The notes below the pieces were generated by a model. That model was not told where the DNA came from and ran no database searches. It was given only the letters and a program-made list of their open reading frames with translations. A stretch of DNA of 64,000 nucleotides from Polyporus tsugae (Eukaryota > Basidiomycota > Agaricomycetes > Polyporales > Polyporaceae): the NCBI GenBank assembly GCA_024305745.1, contig JAHRBS010000006.1, positions 1,180,501 through 1,244,500 of the forward strand. The letters are read 5' to 3'. A program made the position numbers and the translations under genes. Of the stretch, positions 21,897-33,259 are shown piece after piece. The stretch's first letter is position 1, and every line of letters starts with the position of its first letter.

Positions 21897-24014
21897 ATGC
21901 GACTTCTCGATACGCATACCGGACACTTCGTAGACTTCATCGATTGGCGTAGAGCCCAATACGCCATCCTTTCTCACACCTGGAATGGGGCGGAGCAAAC
22001 CTACCAAGAGGTCAGAGCGATTCAGAAGGACTACGGACCCGACAGTCGCCGTGTACATCTCGTGCCCAACGTTCTCCCTCCTCACGACTCCTCGCCTCCC
22101 GGCCAACCTCTGCCTCGGGAAAACCTTACAACTCACACCCCCCAGCCCGCGGCCGACGTGGATACGATTTGGAGCGATCCCGCACTGTCCGAGAAGATCC
22201 GTAGATCTTGCGAGATCGCTCGTGCTCATGGCTATCGCTACCTCTGGATCGACTCATGCTGCATCGACAAGACAAGTAGCTCCGAGCTATCGGAAGCGAT
22301 AAACTCGATGTACGTCTGGTACCGCGATGCGAGCGTCTGCTATGCGTATCTTTCGGACGTCTTGATGGACTCAGACCCAGACCTGTGGAAGCTTAGTTTC
22401 CGCATGAGTCGGTGGTTCACTCGCGGGTGGACACTGCAGGAACTCGTCGCGCCACGGAATATTGTTTTCCTGACGACGGAGTGGCTGGTCATCGGAACGA
22501 AGGTCACGCTCGTTGCTGACATCGAGCTCGTTACTGGGATCGAGAGCGATGTCTTGACGCACAGGAAGTCATTGGACGAGGTCAGCGTGGCGCGGAGGAT
22601 GTGCTGGGCGGCAACCCGGCAGACGACCCGGGTGGAGGACGAGGCGTACTCGCTGCTCGGTATCTTCGACCTCAACATGCCTACCCTCTACGGGGAGGGC
22701 GACCGCGCGTTCCGGAGGCTGCAAGAGGAGATCCTGAAGCGGATCCCGGACCAGAGCATCTTCGTCTGGGATACTACCCACCCACACACTCTTCGTTACC
22801 TCGAACCGTCCAAGTCTCCGGCGGATGGGGCTGCTTCCAAGCTCGAGCTTCTGGGCATCCATACTGTCGTCTTCGCGCGCTCACCCCACGGTTTCTTCCG
22901 CACAGGCTCTGTGTCTCCATTGCCCCACGATCTATGCCGACGGTACCTCGGGCTCTCTGAGGTCGATCACCCCCTTCCCGACTATACAGAGTCCCCGTAT
23001 GGACTGCGCACGCACTTCCCCATGCTCTCCATCGCCAGGTGCTTCTCATCTGACCCCTTCCGTGCCATCGAAGCCTCCCACGTCGGCGTTGACCAGTGGT
23101 TCTTGGTGATCCTGGGATGCAGGGTCGATGCACACCGCGAGGAGCACCTGTTGGCACGCCTGTGCTACGTGGACATCTCCAGGGCGGGAGCGGAGGTCCT
23201 CAAGGGCATGGGCATGTGCTCCAAGCCCTTGACCGACGAACGCACAGATATCTTCGTCGTCACCCCCGCCGACATAGCCCGCTTTCGGACGCATCTGGAG
23301 GTGAAGACGGTCTACCTACCCCATCCTAACCGCGCGCTGTCGCCGGGAGTCCCTCACGTTCCAGAGGAGTGTCCGGAAGTCGTGTTGTCCCCCTGGACGA
23401 GCGCTGTCCTGGAAGCGCAAGGATACCGCGTCGAGCACTTCGGCCCTACCCGGGAGAAGTCCGACAACCACCAGTTCGCACTCACGCGAGACGGGTCGAC
23501 GCTCTGCCTCGAGCTCCAGTTCTCTCCGCAGGAGTGTCACCTCATGGTATGGCTCTCGTGTGCCGACACCGACGTGCCCGACCGCGCTCTGCCGCAACCG
23601 CGCAAAATCAAGTACCTCATCCACAAGGACGGCTTCGCGCCCATAGATATGCGCACCGCCGAGGGAGGGACGTTGACTCTGCAAGCCAGTTTCGAAATTG
23701 CTCGGGATCCGCCGGAAACGCTGTTCTACTTCCTGGTTGAGGTAGGGGCAGGCGATTCGTACCAAACCCCGAGCCTGCCTGTGCTCCGCGTCCAAGATCG
23801 TGTGCGGGCTTCCAGTGGAGAGCGCACGCTTCTGAATTCTGCGGATAGGGTTGCAGAGAGGGGTGGAGGGACAGATGGTAGTTCTTCATCGGATGCTGGA
23901 CGGGATGGGCGTGGACAGCACGAACAGTCTTGGACGACGCTCGGAAGGAAGATGGATGACAAGATGAAGGGGTGGTGGAGTTCGCGTCGCGGAGAGAGGA
24001 AGGCAGCTCCGTGA
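21897..24014 (+). CDS. HET-domain protein 1 (heterokaryon-incompatibility type)
   Basis: Single-exon gene for a 705-aa protein with an N-terminal HET domain, found in fungal proteins that trigger cell death after non-self fusion. It starts MRLLDTHTGHFVD, with YAILSHTW at residues 22-29, WIDSCCIDKTSSSELSEAIN at about 117-136, then SRWFTRGWTLQELVAP, a SLLGIFDLNMPTLYGEG block and ILKRIPDQSIFVWD. The region between YAILSH and WIDS, which is membrane-like in the three paralogues, is here a Pro-rich hydrophilic spacer (about residues 45-90). The C-terminal 370 residues share blocks with the paralogues (YGLRTHFPML, WTSAVLEAQGYRV) but match no family I know. The tail is Ser/Gly/Arg-rich. No NACHT or WD40 region follows, unlike HET-E. 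Confidence 0.9.
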   Translation: MRLLDTHTGHFVDFIDWRRAQYAILSHTWNGAEQTYQEVRAIQKDYGPDSRRVHLVPNVLPPHDSSPPGQPLPRENLTTHTPQPAADVDTIWSDPALSEKIRRSCEIARAHGYRYLWIDSCCIDKTSSSELSEAINSMYVWYRDASVCYAYLSDVLMDSDPDLWKLSFRMSRWFTRGWTLQELVAPRNIVFLTTEWLVIGTKVTLVADIELVTGIESDVLTHRKSLDEVSVARRMCWAATRQTTRVEDEAYSLLGIFDLNMPTLYGEGDRAFRRLQEEILKRIPDQSIFVWDTTHPHTLRYLEPSKSPADGAASKLELLGIHTVVFARSPHGFFRTGSVSPLPHDLCRRYLGLSEVDHPLPDYTESPYGLRTHFPMLSIARCFSSDPFRAIEASHVGVDQWFLVILGCRVDAHREEHLLARLCYVDISRAGAEVLKGMGMCSKPLTDERTDIFVVTPADIARFRTHLEVKTVYLPHPNRALSPGVPHVPEECPEVVLSPWTSAVLEAQGYRVEHFGPTREKSDNHQFALTRDGSTLCLELQFSPQECHLMVWLSCADTDVPDRALPQPRKIKYLIHKDGFAPIDMRTAEGGTLTLQASFEIARDPPETLFYFLVEVGAGDSYQTPSLPVLRVQDRVRASSGERTLLNSADRVAERGGGTDGSSSSDAGRDGRGQHEQSWTTLGRKMDDKMKGWWSSRRGERKAAP

Positions 24015-24982
24015 CTTCGTCGACGGCTAGTTGATTCCTAACCTTGGGATCAATGTGTTAGCGGCCGGGTCGTTTAAATTTGATATGTCACGGACGTTCC
24101 TGCCCTCCGCCATTCTGGAACTTGTGGCTGCCACGTTGAACATGGATGGGATCTCCGAGTCACCGTGCGGGTTGCGGGTCGCAATATTGAAGCCCTACTC
24201 AATCTTGTCCGAGAGGGCTAGTACTATATATAATGATGTGTTCACTGGTACGTAGAGCGCGAAGAATTCCAAAGACGGTGGCAACCTCGGGCCGGCGTAT
24301 GAGCGCTCATCCAGCAGTTTGTTTGGGTTTGTACGGGCTTCGTCATTGCCTTACCGTCTCGTCGACCCTCCTACCCTTTGTCGCACATTTATGTCTCCTC
24401 ATTCCTAGCGACAGGCTCTGCTTTGGAGTGCCTTTCGAATAACCTGGTGCGACTTGCAGCACTCTCTGATGTTCTGTGTCGACCCGTTTCCACTCAACGT
24501 GAAGATTTGCGCTTCAAGTCTGGAGTACCGCCTGCGCTTTGGAGTAGGAATGGTGACCAAGCACCATATATCAAGCTTGTCAGCATGAAGTGAGTGGGGA
24601 AAGGCATGGCGTACAAAGCGCACAATTGCGGAGGGCGGCGCTCACGAAGTTCACTGTCATTGGCAGTGCCCACTGCCCTCTCGATACCTTCCAATAATGG
24701 AACTTGCGATTCCATCGCGACCAAGTCAAAGGCTACGTCAAAGGAGTCTCTGGAAACCCCAAGTTCCGGTCATGCTTCAAGAGACGACCGTTGCTTCTCG
24801 CTGATTCTTCTCTTAACGTGGCGAAGCAAGTCATCCGCAGTGCAGCAGCCTCGAGACAACCCCTTCTTCCCTCTTATCCCCCACTCGTCTGCGCTACCAA
24901 AGGGTGTGGTGTCGGTGCGTCCCAGCTTTTCACTTCTGGTGGTCACCGCTGACCGGAAAATTACGCGTGTCCGTTTAGACTC
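24015..24982. other. Spacer between HET genes 1 and 2
   Basis: About 1 kb, no gene recognised. It contains the promoter of the second HET copy. Confidence 0.5.
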
Positions 24983-27089
24983 ATGCGTCTACTCGATACT
25001 CACATTGGACGATTTGTCGAGGTTCACGATCCAAACAGCGTCGAATATGCAATCCTTTCGCATACGTGGGATCCGACAGGGGAACAATCCTATCACGATG
25101 TCCGGCGAATCCACGCGTCCCTCTATCTCAAGATCGCGGTTGTCTTTGTCTGGGTCGGCTTGGCTGTCTGGTGGCGATTACTCCTCGTGCTCTCCGTCGT
25201 TCTTGAGGCACCTATCCTCCTGGCCCATTCCGTGTTGAGGTCCCAGAAGGATGAACTATTAGTCCTCCCCAGCGCGTTCAGGACCACGGAGTCGTCCCGC
25301 GGCCATGTCACCGTCGGTGTCGTGCAGCGCCTGCGACGAGCCGCCGAGGACATTCGTAGCTGGAACAGCTACCGGTTCTCCACAAGGCTCTCTGCGAAGA
25401 TTCGGAGGGCGTGCGCGACGGCTCGAGCGTACGGTCACCGCCTCGTATGGATCGATTCGTGCTGCATCGACAAGACAAGCAGTTCGGAGCTGTCGGAGGC
25501 TATCAACTCGATGTATGCATGGTATCGCGGTGCGACCATATGCTATGCCTTCCTTGCTGATGTGCCAAGTTCGCCGCCACGCGCCGCATTGGATAATCGC
25601 TCATGGTCCTCCACGGTGGCCTTCCGGAAGAGCAGGTGGTTCCGCCGAGGTTGGACGCTCCAGGAGCTCATCGCGCCGAGGGTGGTCGTCTTTCTGTCTA
25701 TGGAATGGCAGTTCCTTGGAACGAAGTGAGCCTTGCCCAGGTCATCGAGGAGGTGACGGGCATCCTACTCCGCCGTGCTGCGCTACTAGATGCCCCTGTC
25801 AGAGGTCCCTGTCGGGAAGCGGATGTCGTGGGCAGCGATGCGCGAGACGATAAGGAAGGAAGACGAGGCGTATTTGCTCCTTGGAATTTTCGACATCTCC
25901 ATGTCCACGCTGTATGGAGAAGGCGCTCGCGCGTTCATCCGGCTGCAAGAGGAGATCCTGAAACGCATACCGGACCAGTCGCTCTTCGCCTGGACTGTAT
26001 CTGATCAGGAGGCACACTCCCTCCAGTTCCCACTCACCCCCAAGGTCGTGAAAGAGAACTCGTATGTCATGGATGCCATCGAGGACGACTCCTCTGCGTT
26101 CTTCGCGGCACCGATCGTTCCGCAACTCCAACGGCATCCGCCCTCTCTCCCACAGTGCATTCGTCGAACGAATTGGATTCAACTCCCCTCTCCCGACCTA
26201 TACCATCTCGTCATACGGGATCCACACCCACTTCCCACTGATCCCCGCGAACCACTGCTTCCCGCCCGGTCTCCTCACACTTACAAACTACTACTTCGCA
26301 ATTCTCGCCTGCGAGTTAGAGGACCAGGAGGGGAGCCTGCTTGCCGTCGTTTGCTCCGCGGAACCGGCCGCGGGGGGGACCATGCTCCTCAAGGGCGGAC
26401 ACATCACCAAGATGACCAATCGCAGGTTCCTCCACCGCACCACTACTATCCACTACAACCGGGTGAGCGAGCACCGCATCGGCGTCTTCAACTCGGCTAT
26501 TCTGCCGGAACTCTTCCCGCTCTCGCAAAAACTGTACGTGGGTGCTAGCCCGGTGTATGTTCCCGTAGTGAACACCCTCCCGTCTAGCCGGGCGTGGTAC
26601 GCATGGACGGGGAGCGTGCAGCTCACGGCATGGAGCACGACGATCCTGCGCCAGCTCGGTTACGCCGTCTCGTGCTCCACGGACAGCGACTCGAGCCACA
26701 TGCTCTCTTTGGCAATGGGGGACACTCGCCTCAACATTCGGCACCGACGGAGCCGCCCGCAGGACCCAAACGACCCCTTCGTTGTCGTGTGGGTCGCTCC
26801 CTCCTCGGGTGAGTCAATGCAGTTTGCCGACCAGCCGTCGGTCACGCTCGACCTCCGCAGGATCCGCGACTGCAAGGAGTACATATTCGACGCTGCGTCG
26901 GGGCGGCGCGTCGTGCTGCGCTTCACGCTGTCGTGCATGTTCATATCATTCTTCCTGGACGTGGGGGTCCTGGACGAGACAATCGTAGTGTCCCTCGCCA
27001 GTGCGGCGACTGTGACGGCGAAGCGCGATCCGGAGGAGATGGCAGGAATGGAGGATAGCCCCCGGGATGGGTGGTTTTGGGCATCTTGA
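24983..27089 (+). pseudogene. HET-domain paralogue 2, frame-broken
   Basis: A HET-domain gene of the same family, intact in layout but with three reading-frame breaks. It starts MRLLDTHIGRFVEV, with YAILSHTW, a hydrophobic stretch at about residues 49-85, WIDSCCIDKTSSSELSEAIN and WFRRGWTLQELIAP. At about 25725 the frame is lost: the aligned coding sense SLAQVIEEVTG continues one frame over and a TGA follows directly in the original frame. At about 25780 a second shift restores the frame (VPVGKRMSWAA). At about 26100-26112 a third shift moves to the frame that runs to the stop at 27089. Downstream blocks (YGIHTHFPLI, WSTTILRQLGYAV) match the paralogues. I considered an intron at 25726-25789 (good donor gtgagc), but it does not keep the frame and would delete conserved sequence. 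Assembly errors remain possible. Confidence 0.75.
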
Positions 27090-27931
27090 TGATGATAGCG
27101 AGGCTTTTTGTGCCAAGGGCGTGTGGAGAGGAACGTAGTTCACTATCGACGCGCCGAGAGGGGCCTCAGAACTCAGTCAAGCCGTGGTCTGTCCGGCTCC
27201 CCCACCTCTTCTTACCAATCCTTACCTCCGTCCTTCACCCTATCTTCGAGGAAGACGTCTGGGACCGGAAGGAGACACCAACCTACCCGACATCAGAAAG
27301 CTCCAATTAATGTATGCACGCCCGCTGGGACAATCTGTCGACGACGATCGATCATGTGCTTCGTGCTGGCTTAGGCCTCGAGGCGCAACCGGAACGAGAA
27401 GGTGCAATGCGCGGTACGTCCATGATCCACCGCACTCTGTGTCGGCCACCTTGTATGTATGTGCAGATCTAGCGCAAAGGTTTGCGTGTCCTTCTGCATA
27501 CTTTATTCTAGGCATGTATCGTGGACCGGAATCAAATGTTGATTGCGCAATGCGAATAACAGAACAGATACATGTCAAGTTTGCTGGCGCTCAGAAACAC
27601 TTGTGTTTTCCCATGCGCCCACTTCGACATGAATATTCTACCATCCCGATACAGTATGAAGGATGCAATGGACTGGGCTGTACAAGCAATATTCCCATTG
27701 GCAGGTCAGTGAAATATATGTCGACCTCACCGAGCTTCCACCTATCTGCCCCTCTCTGACATCGAGTCTGAGTGTCTCCGCAACATCTGCAAATCTATCT
27801 TTCACACGTTCTCCCTCCCATTCATCTTCCTGCCCCCCACCTTCCGCCACCTACAGAGGTGTTGGTGCGTTTGAGAGTCTTCGTCTTGCATTGACATCAC
27901 TGACAACTCGCTACAGAACCTCCACCGTACA
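27090..27931. other. Spacer between HET genes 2 and 3
   Basis: About 840 bases. An open frame at 27184-27759 (+, 191 codons) shows no domain and is not called. The stretch just before 27932 is pyrimidine-rich, as expected of a fungal promoter. Confidence 0.45.
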
Positions 27932-30040
27932 ATGCGAATACTAGAGACATCCACGGGCCAGTTCGTCGAGATCGATCCGCTCAAGGTCGAATACGCCATC
28001 CTGTCGCATACATGGAGCCGTGCAGGAGAGCAGTCGTACCAGGATGTCATGCGTCTCCACGAATCGCTGGCTCACAGGAAGTCGTCTATATTCCTATCCG
28101 TATATACGGAGGTTTCTTGGCGTGCCTCATTGATCCTTTCCTTCCTTCTCCACCTCCTCTTTATCGCGATCACCACGGGCCACTTGACAGGCTCGTTCCT
28201 CCTCCGCGTGTGCGAGCCGCGTAACACTCGCCTTGCCAGGGAGCTGGAACGATGCGTCGATTGGTTGAGGGCGGTGTCGTCTCAGTGTCCCCCGTCCGAG
28301 ACAATCCTGGAGGATCGTTTGCTATCCACGAAGATCAGGATGGCGTGTGCCGTTGCGCGAGCCCATGGCCACCTGCTGCTCTGGATTGACTCGTGCTGCA
28401 TAGACAAGACTAGCAGCTCTGAGCTGTCCGAGGCCATCAATTCCATGTATCTCTGGTATCGCCACGCCTCCGTCTGTTACGCATATCTTGCCGACGTTCC
28501 TTCCCGTGCTTCTGCCATCGCACGCGACCGGGCATTCCGCCAGAGCAAATGGTTCACTCGAGGTTGGACACTGCAAGAGCTCATAGCTCCCCGCATTGTC
28601 GTGTTTCTTTCCTCTCAATGGACCTTTCTGGGATCGCGATTTGGGATGGCGGGCATCGTGGCGCGGATCACAGCCATAGATATCGAGGTTCTTGTCCATG
28701 AGAAGGAGCCACGGGATGTCTCCGTTGCATCCCGTATGTCCTGGGCTGCTAACAGGGAGACCACACGAGTCGAAGACCAAGCATACGCCCTACTAGGGAT
28801 CTTTGGCATCCATATGCAACCCATGTATGGAGAGGGAGGGCGTGCCTTCATCCGGTTGCAGGAGGAGATTCTTAAACGGATACCGGATGCAACCCTCTTT
28901 GCATGGGGCGGGAGTATGCCCTACATGGCCCTCTACGGCCCTGACTGTGATTGGCGCTTTTCCCTCGCCTCTGCGAAGCCTGAGGGGACCATTACAAGCC
29001 TCCTAGCGTCTTCACCCTCTTCCTTTCGTTCCTGCGCATGGGGACGGTACACTCCTCTCTCACAAAACCTCCTCCTCCAAAGGCTTGGTCTTTGTGATAC
29101 TAGCAGTTACCCCATGGCCGCGGCAGATCACATGGAAACACCCCGCGGTACTCGCATATTGCTCCCGCTCATCGCAGTCAACCCCGAATCCATGTCTCGC
29201 TTTAGTCCGAGGCCCGCCTTCGACGAGGATCAGATAAGCTATTACCTAGCCATCCTGGCGTATGAATCCCAACTCTATCCAGGCTATCTTATGGCCTGTC
29301 CTTGCTTCACTCGATCCGCCGTGGTCCGCCCTAGGACTACTATACAGGTTCTCCAACAAAGCTACGCGGGAGTGCATCGAGCCAGACAAACTTCAAGCAA
29401 GTCTGCCCCTCCTCCTTTCTATATCATCCCTATCCGGCCGGGCGACGTCGAACACTACCGTCCACACCTGTCCTCGGAAATGGTGTACATTTGTCCTCCT
29501 ACCATTTCGACGTCGTTCTTGGGCTCAGTGCAGCAACCCATTGCCATGGGAGTCAATGGTGTCACACTTGCATTGTCGGATTGGAGTGCAGCCGTCCTTC
29601 GGACGCAGGGATATTCCCTCGAGGCCCGTCCAGCCAAATGCAGTCCGGATGCTGGGATCGAGTGTACTGGTGTCATCCAGTTATCGAAAGGTAGCAAGAC
29701 CATAACGATCGAGTACATGTGGCACTGGAACAGGAGAACCGGAACCATCTTGCCCCAGGTACAAGTCAACATCCAGCCGACACACTTTATATCGACTGCA
29801 TCGTTGAGCCATCGAGATCCCCTGCTACCGCTGATCCGACCAGGGAAACGAGTAGGAGGGCAACGGTCATCGACATCGTTCACCTTCAATAGCGTTGGTG
29901 GAGAGGAGGTATTTGTGCGAGTGAGCCTAGAGACTAGGTTACGGTCTCCATCCGAGTGGCTGTTGGATGTGGAAGTACTTACTGGCGCATCAGCTAAAGC
30001 GCTCATTAGCATGCCCGGTCGCGAGGGACAAGAGGAATGA
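27932..30040 (+). CDS. HET-domain protein 3 with hydrophobic insertion
   Basis: Intact single-exon gene, 702 aa. HET domain: MRILETSTGQFVEI, YAILSHTW at 21-28, WIDSCCIDKTSSSELSEAIN at about 151-170, KWFTRGWTLQELIAP, ALLGIFGIHMQPMYGEGG and ILKRIPDATLFAWG. Between the first two blocks, residues about 53-92 form a long hydrophobic stretch (IFLSVYTEVSWRASLILSFL then LLHLLFIAITTGHL), long enough for one or two membrane passes. The C-terminal half aligns by motif with the other copies (SDWSAAVLRTQGYSLEA). It has no identified domain and ends GREGQEE. The neighbours are a HET pseudogene upstream and an F-box gene in convergent orientation downstream. Codon use here is less GC3-biased than in HET 1 and 4, possibly reflecting a different history. 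Confidence 0.9.
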   Translation: MRILETSTGQFVEIDPLKVEYAILSHTWSRAGEQSYQDVMRLHESLAHRKSSIFLSVYTEVSWRASLILSFLLHLLFIAITTGHLTGSFLLRVCEPRNTRLARELERCVDWLRAVSSQCPPSETILEDRLLSTKIRMACAVARAHGHLLLWIDSCCIDKTSSSELSEAINSMYLWYRHASVCYAYLADVPSRASAIARDRAFRQSKWFTRGWTLQELIAPRIVVFLSSQWTFLGSRFGMAGIVARITAIDIEVLVHEKEPRDVSVASRMSWAANRETTRVEDQAYALLGIFGIHMQPMYGEGGRAFIRLQEEILKRIPDATLFAWGGSMPYMALYGPDCDWRFSLASAKPEGTITSLLASSPSSFRSCAWGRYTPLSQNLLLQRLGLCDTSSYPMAAADHMETPRGTRILLPLIAVNPESMSRFSPRPAFDEDQISYYLAILAYESQLYPGYLMACPCFTRSAVVRPRTTIQVLQQSYAGVHRARQTSSKSAPPPFYIIPIRPGDVEHYRPHLSSEMVYICPPTISTSFLGSVQQPIAMGVNGVTLALSDWSAAVLRTQGYSLEARPAKCSPDAGIECTGVIQLSKGSKTITIEYMWHWNRRTGTILPQVQVNIQPTHFISTASLSHRDPLLPLIRPGKRVGGQRSSTSFTFNSVGGEEVFVRVSLETRLRSPSEWLLDVEVLTGASAKALISMPGREGQEE

Positions 30041-30370
30041 TACATGTACGGACAAGGGTGTACATATTGGCAGAGTAGTTTTTGTTCCCACTCCGAAGGC
30101 ATCATTCTTACTTAGAAAAGCATAGTCAGTGGGGGCAGCGAAATTTTAGGATGTCGACCAGATGTAAATCCAGGACCGGCGTTTTGAAGGTTCTGGATGA
30201 GCCGTTCGAGCTCGGCGCCGAGGTGCGTCGTGAATCAGGATTGTCCTCACTATTTCCAAGTAGCTACCCATGAATATCCAGCTATTACCATCAGCAGAGC
30301 GGGGCACGAGAGTATTGTTCATGTGCCTTGCAACATACGATTATTCGGAATGTTGGGATAGCACAACCCC
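30041..30370. other. Convergent 3' flanks of HET 3 and the F-box gene
   Basis: About 330 bases between two stop codons; no gene seen. Confidence 0.5.
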
Positions 30371-32005
30371 CTAAGCTACATGGAGCACACCGGCATTGAT
30401 CAAAGGTACCAAATTTACTTTCGGGAACAGATGGTGAAGAAACCTCGTGAGCAGGTCTGTCTGTCTCTTCGAGAAAGACACCCCGGACATCCATAGCTCG
30501 CGCAGATTCCCGTGCGAGCGTAGCATCATCCAGTCACCGTCCGACGGAAGCGACGTAAGATCTTGGCTGAATGGGAATCGCAGCGTCACAAGTCCAGGAC
30601 ATCGATGCGCGAAAGCAAAGAGCGATGAAAGCGTGGGACGGGGAATCCCCGAAGTTCGTCCGCCGCGGAGCGACACCTCAAGGGTTGACAGAGACGTCCA
30701 GGAAGTGGCCATAGCGTCAATGTCCTCGTCGGTAAGCACAACGCCCGCCGGGTCCTCGATGGTAATCGCGCAGTCGTGCAGTCGCCGGAGGGGGAGTAAC
30801 GGGTGCACATACTGGGCGAAAGGCCGTGCGTAGCTCAGAACGACCGTCCCCGAGCGCGTACACTCCGTATGCACCGTCCGCAGTGACTGGGAGAAGCGCG
30901 CGCTGAGGAGGGATGCGCAGCGCGTCCATCCGTCCGTGTCGTCATCGGGTATAGACACGGAGAGCGCCGCGGTATGGAGCGCAGGCGAGTCGACAGCCCG
31001 AAGGATGTCTTCAACGTCCAGCGGGGCGCCCGCAATGCGAAGAGCTTCTAGTGCGGATAGCCGTGGGGGGTCTTGACATTGATCGCCGCGCTGGGACCGC
31101 GCGGGCATGCTCTCCAATCCGGATGAGCGCCGGAAGACGACGGAGAGGGACGCGAGAAGCGGCATTCTGCTGCAGTATGAGACGACTACCGAAGTCGGCG
31201 TGGAGACAGAGCCGAGATGAAGCGCGCGAAGGTGTTTGAACATGGTAGAGGAAGAGAGGTGCCAAGACGTCCGGAAGTCGATGCCCTCCAAGGATAGCTC
31301 TTCCAAACACGGAGAGCAGGCTTCGAGGACTCCGAAGAGGCTGGCATATCCCCCCATGGCGCCGGGGACGATCTGCGTTGGTGCGTCTGGCAGAGGTGTA
31401 GGTGAAGCGGCCTGGACGTAGAGCGTGACGAGCCTTAGGGAGCGAGAGAGGAAGGGGAGGCACTGAGCGACGTGCGAGAACTGTAACCAAAATATTTCCT
31501 GAAGGTTGGGGAGAATGGTGGTCCCGGACCGCGACGCATAACGGACGAGCGCGGAGAAGGCGCGTTCACCGAGGCGTTCTCCAGGTCCTTCCGCATAGTG
31601 GTAGTGGAGCTTGCGAACTCGCCCTGAGTAATGGAGGAAGCGCACCCATTCCTCGTCTTCGATGGCGCCCTGTAAAACCTATTCATATTGTCCAACAATA
31701 GCAATGAGCCTCTGTCGTGTCAGAAGAAGCGCAGAGCGACGTACGAAGGTATGACCATCGCCCCTCTGGTTTCGCGCCTCCGCGAGCGATCGCGGCAGTA
31801 GCCTGAAGAGCGGCAGAAGCCCTGAAATTTTGCACCAGAGAGCGTCAAGCGCGGGTTCACTGAGGGCTTTCGACGCGCGTGCACAGCTCGCCAGCGTGCT
31901 CTGGCATCCAGAGGGTAGGTGAGACAGAATGTTGCGGAGGATCTCGTCGATAAACCACATTTGGTGAGCGCGGCTGACATTTCCTTCGTCGTCGAAGGTC
32001 GCCAT
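30371..32005 (-). CDS. F-box protein with LRR-like C-terminus
   Basis: Two exons (31745-32005 and 30371-31669; 75-nt intron) give 519 aa with an unbroken frame. The N-terminus has an F-box-like segment (FIDEILRNILSHLPSGCQS, then ASCARASKALSEPALDALW), which binds Skp1 in SCF ubiquitin ligases. This leads into the usual agaricomycete link GAIEDEEWVRFLHYSGRVRKL. The remainder consists of irregular leucine-rich blocks (LPNLQEIFW, HLRALHLGS, CLEELSLEGIDF, LEALRIAGAPLDVEDILRA), typical of the large F-box/LRR paralogue families of Agaricomycetes. The substrate is unknown. It lies inside the HET block and resembles the frame-broken copy 1.3 kb upstream in domain order. Confidence 0.83.
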
Positions 32006-33259
32006 TCTGAAGGTCGTTGAGGATCTAGTGGGATGTTTCCCAACCGAATGTCAGCTTGTGCCCTGACAGCGCAGACCGTAACTCACCTCTAAGGTGGAGC
32101 GGGTCTCAGACGTTGGGCAGCGAACATTCCACCTTGAGCGATTTGGACGAAAAAGCCTGAGGAAAGCGGCGAGGTCAGCCAGAGGGTGCTGACGAACGAG
32201 CCCGACTCGATTATAAGGGCATGGAACCACCTGCCGAAGGATTCTTTCAAATTTTGAGTTCAGGCTGACGCTCGCTTCGATTTGGCACTCAGCCAACGAT
32301 GTCCAGGCTTCTGATAGACAACCCGGTCATGAGCTTTGTCTCTGGAAAGGCGCTGCGACGCCTACGTACCGCAGTAGTCATGACGGGTGGCGATTGAGGG
32401 GAAAGTTTGGCCACATCTTGACGTAAAAACTACCCGTTGATCGAGGCTGGGGGGACGGATAACGAGCCTTCCTACTTGAGGGAACAGGATTGCAAGGACA
32501 TTGGGCGGGAATAAGAGCGGAGGTGCTAATGTCTCGCGATTAATTGTCAAACAGCTTCGACATCGAAAGGAACTTCGCGCGCTTCTGGCATCCAAGATGA
32601 GAAACTCGAAGTTTGATGCTGATCTACATATGCATGTCCACATACCTTCCGGAGTCTAAGAGTAATAAGACGGATGAGGGTTGACGAGGCGAGGTTTGAA
32701 AGCACAATCAGCCTGGAAACTACACAAATCAAGATCAAAGACGTTACAAATGGAGACATATACCTCACCATGCGTGTTGTCATACAAACACGAGTCAAAC
32801 AGTCGCGCGATGGCGTGCCTGGCCGTGACATGGTAAATGAAACTATGGGTGGAGCCCGTTATATAGAGTTCCAGATGACAAGCAAAGAGAAAGATGGACG
32901 AGACGCGTTGGCAACACGCGTCCTGACATACTGAATAGACTGAAGGACATGCCGTTGTCCCAACAGTCCACGTTGCAGAGAACGAAAACGCAATAGACAT
33001 CGCCATGGAGTTGACACAATGAGGAATTGCGCGAACAATGTGTGCTGGTATATAAGTAACTGGGTGTACGGTTCCGGTCAGTGCAATGTCCGACGGAGAG
33101 GGCAATGAACTCGAACTCACTACTCGGCGACTTCGGCGTAGTTCGCACGTTAGTGCTCCGTGATAAGCCTGACATATATTCATGAATCGAGGAGATGCCT
33201 GCGGAGCTCGTTAGCGGGCGGATACTGTACGTCCAAGGGAGAGGTAGTAAGGTTTACGG
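32006..33259. other. Spacer between the two F-box copies
   Basis: About 1.25 kb with lower GC than its surroundings. Open frames such as 32656-33183 (minus, 175 codons) have no domain. No transposon ends recognised. Confidence 0.45.

Noticed and set aside
25726..25789. Candidate 64-nt intron in HET copy 2 (gtgagc...ctactag)
   Set aside because: Splicing does not restore the frame, and the segment encodes sequence resembling the other HET copies, so frameshifts fit better.
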